DNA of 64,000 bases from Peribacillus frigoritolerans. Lineage in GTDB: Bacteria; Bacillota; Bacilli; Bacillales; DSM-1321. A model generated the notes under the pieces. It was not told the DNA's origin. It saw only the letters and a program-made list of their open reading frames with translations, and made no database searches. The position numbers and the translations under genes are program-made. Position 1 is the first letter of the stretch. Every line of letters begins with the position of its first letter. Positions 58,040 through 64,000 of this stretch are shown here, piece by piece. Where the stretch lies: positions 1,830,001-1,894,000 of the forward strand of contig NZ_CP158190.1 in assembly GCF_040250305.1 (NCBI RefSeq), read 5' to 3'.

Positions 58040-58600
58040 TTAAACTAGCGCTGGAGTTAGTACAAATAAAATATGATTTGTTTCATCACTCTTGTTCAAA
58101 AATCGATGTTTAATATTGGGTGGAATACGCACTACATCCCCTTCATCTAAAAAATATTCAGTGCCTTCCAATTCAACATACGATTGACCTTTCATGACTA
58201 CAGCAATTTCTTCTTTGTCGTCGTGTGAATAGTGGCTTTCCGTAGTGATTGCGTGTGCATTTAAATCCATCATTAAGAGTTCGATACGTGCTTTCATGAA
58301 ATCTGGCGTTAACACATCATAGACAATATGGTCGTTATTTTCACGATACACCTTCTTCCGATCTTTTTTTCTAGAAATGAGTGAATCGGTATCAATATCG
58401 TTAATGAAAAGCGTAAACAATGGTACATTTAATGCTTTTGCAATCAATTCTAGTACACTTAGCGAAGGGTTTGCTTGTCCTCTTTCAATTTGGCTAATAA
58501 GCGAAGTGCTGATTCCTGCATAATCGGCAAATTCACGAATTGTCATATCGTTTTTCTTACGATAACTTAATACTGTTTGACCAAGGCGATAATTAATCAT
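58040..58600 (-). CDS. XRE-family regulator with cupin domain
   Basis: A 186-residue HTH-cupin regulator on the minus strand. HTH at about 6-60 (DMTIREFADYAGISTSLISQ, then IERGQANPSL); cupin at about 105-180 (HYSHDDKEEIAVVMKGQSYV, GDVVRIPPNIKHRFLN). The start at 58600 (INYRLGQTVL) is chosen because GAAAGGAGTC precedes it; a longer frame lacks an RBS. It is divergent from a DMT-type exporter gene 168 bp away and probably regulates it, which is inference from layout. Confidence 0.88.
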   Translation of the reverse strand: MINYRLGQTVLSYRKKNDMTIREFADYAGISTSLISQIERGQANPSLSVLELIAKALNVPLFTLFINDIDTDSLISRKKDRKKVYRENNDHIVYDVLTPDFMKARIELLMMDLNAHAITTESHYSHDDKEEIAVVMKGQSYVELEGTEYFLDEGDVVRIPPNIKHRFLNKSDETNHILFVLTPALV

Positions 58601-58767
58601 GGTAAAGACTCCTTTCCACAATAATGTATATTTCATTCCTTTTGTGCTGACATACTGAACATAAGTAATTAGTACTTTCTTAAATTACATAAAAATTTTA
58701 TACTTACGTTTGTACATTATATTATATAAATTTCAATATTATAAACAAGGAATCGGAGGATATAAAA

Positions 58768-59649
58768 TTGCAATCATCAATTATTTCTTATGTAATTTTA
58801 TTTTTTGGCGTATTTGCATTATCAACTTCAGCAATCTTTGTAAAGTTAGCAGATGCACCTGCGACAATCACGGCGTTCTATCGGCTGTTTTTTGCAACAA
58901 TAATGCTTTTGCCATTTTTATTAATAAATAAAAGGAATCGACATGAATTATATTCATTGTCAAAAAAACAATGGGGACTCGGACTATTATCAGGCTTATT
59001 TTTAGCAGTTCATTATGTATTATGGTTTGAATCATTAAATTACACTTCTGTAGCAAGTTCGACGGTTATCGTTACATTGCAGCCACTTTTTTCGATGGTC
59101 GGTGGATATTTTCTATTTAAAGAGAGATTCAGTAAAGGTGCTGTAATAGGTTGTCTTGTAGCGATTGCCGGAAGTATCGTTATTGGATGGCAAGATTTTC
59201 AAATTAGTGGACAAGCTTTATTTGGTGATATACTAGCCTTTATTGCAGCGGGGGTTATTACAGCCTATTTCTTTGTAGGCCAGCATGTTCGTAAAAAGCT
59301 ATCTCTTATTCCATATTCAGTTATCGGTTATGCCAGCAGTGCACTATTTTTGTGTATTTTTGCGTTCAGCCAGCAAACTTCTTTCGTTGATTATTCCACA
59401 CAAACATGGTTGTCCTTTATTGGATTAGCGTTTATTGCAACGATATTAGGGCAAACGATTTTTAATTGGCTGTTGAAATGGCTAAGTACTTCAGTTATTT
59501 CAATGAGCATATTAGGAGAGACGATTGGAACCTGTATACTCGCTTATTTTATTTTGGATGAGGTTATTTCTTTACAACAAGGTATGGGTATCGCACTCAT
59601 CTTAATCGGTTTAGCATTATTTTTACTACAGCAAAGAAATAACGAATAA
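58768..59649 (+). CDS. DMT-superfamily transporter (EamA domain)
   Basis: A 293-residue membrane protein with about ten hydrophobic helices in two EamA repeats (about 5-140 and 150-290; e.g. FALSTSAIFVKLADAPATIT and SVISMSILGETIGTCILAYF). Family members export amino acids, nucleosides or other metabolites; substrate unknown. TTG start after ATCGGAGGATATAAAA. Divergent from the XRE-cupin gene. Confidence 0.88.
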   Translation: MQSSIISYVILFFGVFALSTSAIFVKLADAPATITAFYRLFFATIMLLPFLLINKRNRHELYSLSKKQWGLGLLSGLFLAVHYVLWFESLNYTSVASSTVIVTLQPLFSMVGGYFLFKERFSKGAVIGCLVAIAGSIVIGWQDFQISGQALFGDILAFIAAGVITAYFFVGQHVRKKLSLIPYSVIGYASSALFLCIFAFSQQTSFVDYSTQTWLSFIGLAFIATILGQTIFNWLLKWLSTSVISMSILGETIGTCILAYFILDEVISLQQGMGIALILIGLALFLLQQRNNE

Positions 59650-59737
59650 ATAATAGAGATTAATTGGCGGTACGAGAAAGAATAGATTTAATTGAAGAAC
59701 AATTATAAGAAGAATATCTTTTAAAATGACTTCCTTG

Positions 59738-59768
59738 TTCAATTAAAGGCGCGATTCTTGAAGAAGTT
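59738..59768 (+). repeat. Degenerate left-half repeat
   Basis: GTTCAATTAAAGGCGCGATT followed by CTTGAAGAAG resembles the left end of the repeat family (AACTAACGGGTGCGTTAGCT then GAAGATC) with many changes. Confidence 0.4.
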
Positions 59769-59777
59769 TCGCTTTTC

Positions 59778-59870
59778 TTAATGAACTAACACGGTGCGTT
59801 AGCTGAAGATCGGAGCTGCCTTTAAGGCAGCTTTTTCTTTATGCAACTATCGGGGCAGGATAGTTCAACA
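59778..59870 (+). repeat. Accessory-region repeat, full copy (F)
   Basis: Three hairpin parts in order: CTAAC...GTTAG around ACGGTGC; AGCTGCC/GGCAGCT around TTTAA followed by TTTTTC, a terminator; AACTATC/GATAGTT around GGGGCAG, followed by TCAACAAG. The next gene's RBS follows about 50 bp later. Confidence 0.88.
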
Positions 59871-59936
59871 AGGGAAATGGTTATTTGTGGTAAAGTATAA
59901 AAGGATAGTTGTTTAATTTATAGGGGGTTGTTTTAA

Positions 59937-60152
59937 GTGCAAGAAAACAAAGAAACTCCTGAACGAAAAAGAGAGAGATTAAGACAAGAAGAATTAAAAA
60001 GAAATCCGACTGGTAGTTTGAATGATGCTTTTAATAAAGCAAACAGTGGCGGTCTTGCTGATTTAGTAGGAAGTTTAGGTTGGAAAGGTACGGGAATTCT
60101 CATTCTTGTAATCATTATTGGCTTTATTTTTGTATCACTTTTCTTCAAGTAA
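59937..60152 (+). CDS. Small membrane protein, probable DUF6366 family
   Basis: 71 residues: a charged N-terminus (KETPERKRERLRQEELKRNP), a TGSLNDAFNKANSGGLADLV middle and one C-terminal membrane helix (GILILVIIIGFIFVSLF). I believe this is the DUF6366 family, of unknown function, from memory. GTG start after TAGGGGGTTG. Its stop codon TAA is supplied by the first bases of repeat copy G, so the repeat forms the end of the reading frame. Confidence 0.75.
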   Translation: MQENKETPERKRERLRQEELKRNPTGSLNDAFNKANSGGLADLVGSLGWKGTGILILVIIIGFIFVSLFFK

Positions 60153-60234
60153 CGGATGCGTTAGCTGAAGATCGGGGCTGTCTTTAAGGCAGCTCTTTTC
60201 TTATGGAACTAAAGGGGCAGGATAGTTCAATAAG
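60146..60234 (+). repeat. Accessory-region repeat, full copy (G)
   Basis: TAACGGATGCGTTAGCTGAA, GATCGGGGCTGTC/GGCAGCT stem with CTTTTC, then GGAACTAAAGGGGCAGGATA and GTTCAATAAG. It starts inside the preceding reading frame. Confidence 0.88.
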
Positions 60235-60306
60235 AAAAGGGAATTTTTTCTTGAGGTATAAAGGACGATTTTTGGTAAGATGTCTTTATGGAGAAGGGAT
60301 ATTACA

Positions 60307-60579
60307 ATGAAAATTTTAAAAAATAGAATAAAGCCTTTGTTTATTCCAGCGTTACTTTTATGGATAACAGCAGGAATTATCCACTTTGTTTCCACCTTGC
60401 ATTACGGTGTTTACAATGATTATCGGTCTATGGCATATATCTTCATAGTCATTGGATTGTCTTTAACATTAATTGAACGGTATTTACTAGAAAAGGCAAC
60501 AAAAAAGGAACTAATTGGGCTAGGTTTGACATTTCTACTAATCATTTCATCTCAATTGTGGGTTATATATTTTTTGTAA
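60307..60579 (+). CDS. Small multi-pass membrane protein (90 aa)
   Basis: A 90-residue protein with three predicted helices: LFIPALLLWITAGIIHFV, MAYIFIVIGLSLTLI and ELIGLGLTFLLIISSQLWVI. The ATG at 60307 follows GGAGAAGGGATATTAC. No family recognised. It lies between repeat copies G and H, one gene per interval. Confidence 0.7.
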   Translation: MKILKNRIKPLFIPALLLWITAGIIHFVSTLHYGVYNDYRSMAYIFIVIGLSLTLIERYLLEKATKKELIGLGLTFLLIISSQLWVIYFL

Positions 60580-60580
60580 T

Positions 60581-60662
60581 TGAACAAACGGATGCTTTAC
60601 CTCAATATCAGGAGCCAATTAGCTGCTCTTTTTTTTATGGACTAAAGAGGCAGAATAATTGA
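60581..60662 (+). repeat. Accessory-region repeat, divergent copy (H)
   Basis: TGAACAAACGGATGCTTTAC, a GGAGC/GCTGCTC stem with eight T, then TATGGACTAAAGAGGCAGAA. The layout matches full copies though the bases have drifted. Confidence 0.75.
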
Positions 60663-60696
60663 GGATGTATTTTAGAGGAATATAATTGGAGTAATT

Positions 60697-60726
60697 ATGA
60701 AGATAAAAAGAGGATACAAAAGATGA
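60697..60726 (+). CDS. Possible 9-codon leader peptide
   Basis: TTGGAG is followed by ATG and the frame MKIKRGYKR, whose TGA overlaps the ATG of the next small gene (ATGA). This could couple translation to the downstream gene. Chance occurrence is possible because of its length. Confidence 0.25.
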   Translation: MKIKRGYKR

Positions 60727-60860
60727 AAAAGAAAGGCAAAGAAGGTTTTTTCAAAAGCATAATTAATGAAATTCGTGATTCCATCTTATCTGAATTGGTT
60801 TTTAACATCTTAACTCTTATTCCAAGAATGATAATTCGTTTAGTAAAGAGTTTATTTTAA
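60723..60860 (+). CDS. Small basic amphipathic protein (45 aa)
   Basis: MKKKGKEGFFKSIINEIRDS followed by a hydrophobic/amphipathic stretch ILSELVFNILTLIPRMIIRL and VKSLF. GAGG lies about 10 bases upstream of the ATG. No family recognised. The single gene between repeat copies H and I. A membrane-active peptide is conceivable from composition, but nothing proves it. Confidence 0.5.
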   Translation: MKKKGKEGFFKSIINEIRDSILSELVFNILTLIPRMIIRLVKSLF

Positions 60861-60883
60861 TTGATTAAGTCGGAAGTACTTCT

Positions 60884-60978
60884 TAATGAACTAACGGGTG
60901 CGTTAGCTGAAAGATCTGAGCTGTCTTTAAGGCAGCTTTTTCTTATGGTACTAACGGGGCAGGTTAGTTCATTAAAGA
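60884..60978 (+). repeat. Accessory-region repeat, full copy (I)
   Basis: CTAACGGGTGCGTTAG (perfect 5-bp stem), GAGCTGTC/GGCAGCT stem with TTTTTC, then ACTAACGGGGCAGGTTAGT (6-bp stem). Compared with copy F, the last stem shows a T-A to A-T exchange on both arms. Confidence 0.9.
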
Positions 60979-61080
60979 AATGTACATTGGCATATTTTCC
61001 TTACATAAGTAAGGAAGGATTTCTGTTAGGATGATTATCGGAACGTAATTATATGTTGAATATAGGAACGAGGATAATGT

Positions 61081-61404
61081 ATGAATGAAACAAAAGAAGT
61101 TTTGCCATTAAGGAAATCTTATTGGAGTATTTTATCACTGGTTTGTGTTTTATTAGGAATTCTATTCTGGTTTATATTCTTTTTGGTTCCTAGTCAAAAT
61201 ATAGGTCTTGACCAAGGGATTCCTATTTGGGCTTGGACTTTTATTATGAATCCAATTGGTATCATCTTGGCTAGGATAGGTTCAAAATACAATAATAAAT
61301 TTTCTTTGTTTGGGATTGCAGGGAATCTATTTATGACATTTAGCATATTTTTTGCTTGGTATATTGGTTATCTAGTTGAATGGCTGTCCTCCCTTATTCA
61401 TTAA
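61081..61404 (+). CDS. Multi-pass membrane protein (107 aa), unknown
   Basis: Three hydrophobic helices: YWSILSLVCVLLGILFWFIF, IWAWTFIMNPIGIILARIG and LFGIAGNLFMTFSIFFAWYI. ATG after GAACGAGGATAATGT. No family recognised. Upstream (about 61000-61019) lies a small inverted repeat CCTTACATAAGTAAGG that could be an operator. Confidence 0.7.
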   Translation: MNETKEVLPLRKSYWSILSLVCVLLGILFWFIFFLVPSQNIGLDQGIPIWAWTFIMNPIGIILARIGSKYNNKFSLFGIAGNLFMTFSIFFAWYIGYLVEWLSSLIH

Positions 61405-61485
61405 AAATTTTCTAATTAGAGTTAAACCATAATGGTTTGGAAAAAACGTATAAAAGAAAGGAATTTTAAGCTAGGTGGGATTAGA

Positions 61486-61713
61486 GTGGTTAAAGACTTT
61501 TTTGGTTCTATATTTGCAACTATATTTGGTATTATCGCAACCTGGACTGGTTTGATCTATACGACTCGTTATCGGTTTGATAATAGAAAATTTTTTGAAC
61601 ACATCAAATATATAACGCCCTTACCTCTAACATTTAATTATTGGCTTCTTAAAGTTTTATTTATTTTTGGAGGATTAATGTGTGTTGTTTTGGGTCTATA
61701 CGAAATTCTTTAA
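61486..61713 (+). CDS. Two-pass membrane protein (about 75 aa), unknown
   Basis: Begins VKDFFGSIFATIFGIIATWT and has a second helix WLLKVLFIFGGLMCVVLGLY. GTG at 61486 is favoured because TAGGTGGG lies 8 bases upstream; the frame is open from an ATG at 61432, which lacks an RBS and would give 93 residues. Shares the I-J interval with the 107-aa gene, so this interval holds two genes. Confidence 0.6.
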   Translation: MVKDFFGSIFATIFGIIATWTGLIYTTRYRFDNRKFFEHIKYITPLPLTFNYWLLKVLFIFGGLMCVVLGLYEIL

Positions 61714-61720
61714 GGTATTC

Positions 61721-61816
61721 CTTAATGAACTAACGGGGGCGTTATCTGTAGATCGGTGCTGTCTTTAAGGCAGCTTTTTCTTTATGCAACTAACGGGGCA
61801 GGATAGTTGAACAAGA
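61721..61816 (+). repeat. Accessory-region repeat, full copy (J)
   Basis: TTAATGAACTAACGGGGGCG, TGCTGTC/GGCAGC stem with TTTTTC, then CAACTAACGGGGCAGGATAG and TTGAACAAG. Confidence 0.9.
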
Positions 61817-61865
61817 AAATGTGATAAAATATGTAAGTAACTTATTTACTTTAAAGGGTGAAAAC

Positions 61866-62237
61866 ATGGAGAATATCTTAAAACAACTATCTGATATTAA
61901 AAAGGAATTGGAAAAGCCGTTTCCATATAGAGATATGGACAAAATACAAGAAGATTTTCGAACAGAGTTTTGTAATTTATCAGTTGAAGAGGACTGTCTA
62001 ACAGGTGATTTTAATACTTACTGTATGAATATAGCAGGAACTCTAAGTTATATTTTAGTAGGTAAATTGAATGAAATCCCTCAAGGTCAGATTGAAATGA
62101 TACATCTTTCCTTCTTTGATTTATTTAAAAAGTATAGATTTTTTGAAGACAAAATAGGGAACTTTAACGATTTTTCACAAGAATATAAAAACTATGAAGA
62201 GACAAGGGAATTATTATTACAGTTGCTATGTAAATAA
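61866..62237 (+). CDS. YxiJ-like family protein
   Basis: A 123-residue soluble protein (MENILKQLSDIKKELEKPFP; DFNTYCMNIAGTLSYILVGK; LSFFDLFKKYRFFED). I believe it is the YxiJ-like family, named after a B. subtilis gene in the wapA contact-toxin locus; from memory, moderate confidence. Function unknown; an immunity role is possible by association only. ATG after TTTAAAGGGTGAAAAC. Lies between repeat copies J and K. Confidence 0.65.
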   Translation: MENILKQLSDIKKELEKPFPYRDMDKIQEDFRTEFCNLSVEEDCLTGDFNTYCMNIAGTLSYILVGKLNEIPQGQIEMIHLSFFDLFKKYRFFEDKIGNFNDFSQEYKNYEETRELLLQLLCK

Positions 62238-62245
62238 ACATTCCT

Positions 62246-62300
62246 TATTAAGCTAAAGGGTGCGTTAGCTGAAGATCGAAGCTGTCTTTATGGCTGGAAC
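62246..62300 (+). repeat. Accessory-region repeat, truncated copy (K)
   Basis: TTATTAAGCTAAAGGGTGCG, then TTAGCTGAAGATCGAAGCTG and TCTTTATGGCTGGAACTAAC. The copy breaks off inside the terminator stem and is joined to a second, altered end (AACTAACCGTGCGTTCG). Confidence 0.8.
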
Positions 62301-62320
62301 TAACCGTGCGTTCGTATTAT

Positions 62321-62354
62321 AAGGTTAGCCAGTTTTTACTGGTTGGCCTTTTTT
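62321..62354 (+). terminator. Terminator at the end of the array
   Basis: AAGG...CCAGT/ACTGG...CCTT stem around TTTT, followed by TTTTTT. Confidence 0.82.
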
Positions 62355-62380
62355 AAATAGAACCGTTATATAATTAGCCA

Positions 62381-62578
62381 GGGGAGGACGTACGGGTGCG
62401 TGGGGCTTGATCCCGTGAACTAAACTGTCCGCCCCCTACTTGTAGAAACAAGTTTGAGGCTGGTTGGGATGCAGATCTCACGTAGTGGTTTTTTATCTCT
62501 GAAACCACTCGTATGCCGCAATGGCAGCTGACAATCTGGATCCTTTTTAAAATCTGAATTAGGAACAGGGAAGCTGCC
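62381..62578. ncRNA. Highly structured non-coding block, possible mobile-element RNA
   Basis: Within 200 nt lie four stems: GGGGAGGAC/GTCCGCCCC (62381-62435) enclosing ACGGG/CCCGT; ACTTGT/ACAAGT around AGAA (62438-62453); AGTGGTTT/AAACCACT (62484-62509); GGCAGCT/AGCTGCC (62523-62578). No coding signal fits. Such a chain of stems with open loops resembles structured RNAs of mobile elements, for example the non-coding end of IS110-type elements. Strand and class are not determined. Confidence 0.4.
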
Positions 62579-62703
62579 ACTTTGTATGAACTTTGTTTCC
62601 TTCGAATGTAAGTAAGCTTTGATAATAATGTTCAACTTCCAACACCTCAATGACACATTAAACGAAATTATTTTATTCTTCCTTATCGAAAATATAATCT
62701 AGG

Positions 62704-63588
62704 TTACCCCTCTATTTTATTAATTAGTTCCTCCTCTTCACTCAACAAATTTATAAATTTTTCTAAGGATGCAGGTACATACTTATCTTTTCGATAAATG
62801 AAAACTGTCCTAACTTTTCCATTCGGAATTGAGTGTTGTCGAATGATTCCTTCTTGTACCTGTTTTGAAACAACACTTTGCGGAAGCATACTTATACCTA
62901 GACCAGCTGCTACACAACCGATGATCCCATCTATAGTGCCAAATTCCATTATCTTATTGGGTATCATCTTCTCTTGTTGTAGCCATAGTTCAAACTTTTC
63001 CCGATAAGCACATCCTGCATGAAATACAAGCAGCGTCCTTGTTTGAATATCTTTGATAGAAGATATAGGAGGATGAACTGTATCTGTAATGAGCATTAGT
63101 TCTTCTTCGAATACTTCTTTCTGAATGAGATCTGGATGATTAATGGGTCCAGCCACAAATGCTCCATCAAGTTCATTCTGAAGGACTGCTTGAATATTTT
63201 GTTCAGTGGAGCCTGTTTTTAAAGTTAAATCAACCTCTGGAAAATCTTTGTGATACTTTGAAAACAAGACTGGTAAGCGAACTGCTGCGGTTGTTTCCAT
63301 TGAACCAATAATTAACGGACCTCTGGGTGTTTGATCATCATTCATCATATTTTTGGTCTCTTCTATAAGATCGAATATTTTTTCTGTATATGTTAGCAAC
63401 ATGCTTCCTTTGTCAGTTAATGCAGTGCCACGATTATGTCTATAAAAAAGAGTTGTTTGAAGATCCGATTCCAACTGCTGTATTTTCATCGTGATATTTG
63501 ACTGTGCATATTGAAGTTCTCTTGCTGCTTGAGAAATGCTTCCCATCTTAGCAACACTGTGGAAAATTTTTAATGAGTGCAAATCCAA
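62704..63588 (-). CDS. LysR family transcriptional regulator
   Basis: A 294-residue LysR protein on the minus strand: winged HTH at 1-about 60 (MDLHSLKIFHSVAKMGSISQ, then AARELQYAQSNITMKIQQLE) and a substrate-binding domain from about 88 (RGPLIIGSMETTAAVRLPVL). Divergent from a tautomerase gene, as in the yrdQ-yrdN pair of B. subtilis, so it probably controls that gene; this is inference. AAGGAGAGATTATTTTGG precedes the start on its strand. Confidence 0.92.
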   Translation of the reverse strand: MDLHSLKIFHSVAKMGSISQAARELQYAQSNITMKIQQLESDLQTTLFYRHNRGTALTDKGSMLLTYTEKIFDLIEETKNMMNDDQTPRGPLIIGSMETTAAVRLPVLFSKYHKDFPEVDLTLKTGSTEQNIQAVLQNELDGAFVAGPINHPDLIQKEVFEEELMLITDTVHPPISSIKDIQTRTLLVFHAGCAYREKFELWLQQEKMIPNKIMEFGTIDGIIGCVAAGLGISMLPQSVVSKQVQEGIIRQHSIPNGKVRTVFIYRKDKYVPASLEKFINLLSEEEELINKIEG

Positions 63589-63752
63589 AATAATCTCTCC
63601 TTAGTTGATATATCTTTTAGCCATCATTATGAGTGATACCAAATATCGATTTTAAGTATTATACCATATAGCAAAAAGAAGATATGCTTATAATATCCTA
63701 CATTTCAGTTGGACACTCTAAAATCATTATTTATTTTGAGGGGAGATACAAG

Positions 63753-64000
63753 ATGCCATTATTACGTTTTGATTTAGTAGAAGGAAGAAACGAAGAAACT
63801 TTAAAGAAATTATTGGATTCGGCTCACCATGCGATGGTGGAAGCTTTCCAAGTGCCTGAAAGTGACCGTTATCAAATAGTTCATCAGCACCCGCCGCATG
63901 AGCTAATAATCGAGGATACCGGACTGGGGTTTAAAAGAAGCAGAGACCTAGTAATCATTAGTATTGTAAGTAAAAAAAGAACTGTAAAACAGAAAGAAAC
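63753..64000 (+). CDS. Tautomerase family protein (partial)
   Basis: The first 82 codons of a tautomerase/MIF-fold protein of the Tautomerase_2 type. Cleavage of Met exposes Pro as the N-terminal catalytic residue ([20 protein letters not shown]), as in 4-oxalocrotonate tautomerases; [20 protein letters not shown] follows. GAGGGGAGATACAAG precedes the ATG. The window ends inside the gene. Divergent from the LysR gene. Confidence 0.85.
   Translation, partial: MPLLRFDLVEGRNEETLKKLLDSAHHAMVEAFQVPESDRYQIVHQHPPHELIIEDTGLGFKRSRDLVIISIVSKKRTVKQKE

Noticed and set aside
59778..61816. Repeats as classical integron attC sites
   Set aside because: The CTAAC...GTTAG arms recall attC core sites, but the RYYYAAC/GTTRRRY pattern is not met, no IntI-type integrase is present, and a terminator sits in the middle of the element.
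55850..62354. CRISPR array
   Set aside because: The intervals are 150-750 bp with coding sequence and the repeats vary in length; there are no short regular spacers and no cas genes.
62420..62656. Minus-strand small frames in the structured block
   Set aside because: Several overlapping frames of Ser/Arg-rich composition without RBS fit a structured RNA better than a protein.

Overview
The window is a chromosomal segment of an endospore-forming Bacillaceae bacterium. The gene order of the first 55.5 kb (rimP-nusA-rnpM-rplGA-infB-ylxP-rbfA-truB-ribF-rpsO-pnp ... dpaAB-asd-dapG-dapA-rnjB-tepA-spoIIIE ... ymfFHI-ymfJ-ymfK-ymfM-pgsA-cinA-recA-rny-ymdB-spoVS ... miaB-ricA-cotE-mutS-mutL) is the conserved Bacillus core order. 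Base composition, protein sequences and the presence of a BMP-type nucleoside ABC transporter and korAB suggest a Peribacillus/Bacillus simplex-like or related genome rather than B. subtilis itself; the genus is an inference.

Layout: 1-4750 translation/transcription operon (rimP end, nusA, rnpM, rplGA, infB, ylxP, rbfA). 4855-9602 tRNA pseudouridine and flavin genes, then rpsO and pnp with a structured leader. 9760-14155 ylxY, mlpA, ylmC and the dipicolinate synthase pair dpaAB. 14369-17674 the diaminopimelate genes asd-dapG-dapA; DpaAB uses dihydrodipicolinate made by DapA, so spore dipicolinate and cell-wall DAP supply lie side by side. 17956-23293 rnjB, tepA, ylzJ and spoIIIE. 23324-29639 a GntR regulator and a BMP-family nucleoside ABC transporter. 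29849-37448 ymfF/H/I (EF-P modification group), ymfJ, ymfK, ymfM, pgsA, cinA. 37796-42129 recA (LexA-box promoter), rny, ymdB, spoVS. 42262-46024 a dipeptidase and korAB. 46120-50688 a small Arg-Asp-repeat coat-like gene, tdh without kbl, miaB, ricA, cotE. 50959-55550 mutS-mutL.

After mutL the character changes. From about 55.6 to 62.6 kb lies an accessory region of short, mostly membrane or unknown genes, almost all on the + strand. It begins with a dead tyrosine-recombinase fragment, in which a stop codon sits exactly where the catalytic tyrosine should be. The genes are separated by about a dozen full or partial copies of a roughly 92-nt directly repeated element, all in the same orientation. 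Each full copy can fold into three hairpins: a small one, a Rho-independent terminator, and a CTAAC/GTTAG-type one with a compensatory base change between copies. The arrangement (small gene, repeat, small gene, repeat) looks like a cassette array and is the most interesting object in the window. It ends at a highly structured non-coding block (62381-62578) that may be a mobile-element RNA. The window closes with a LysR regulator divergent from a tautomerase gene cut by the window end.
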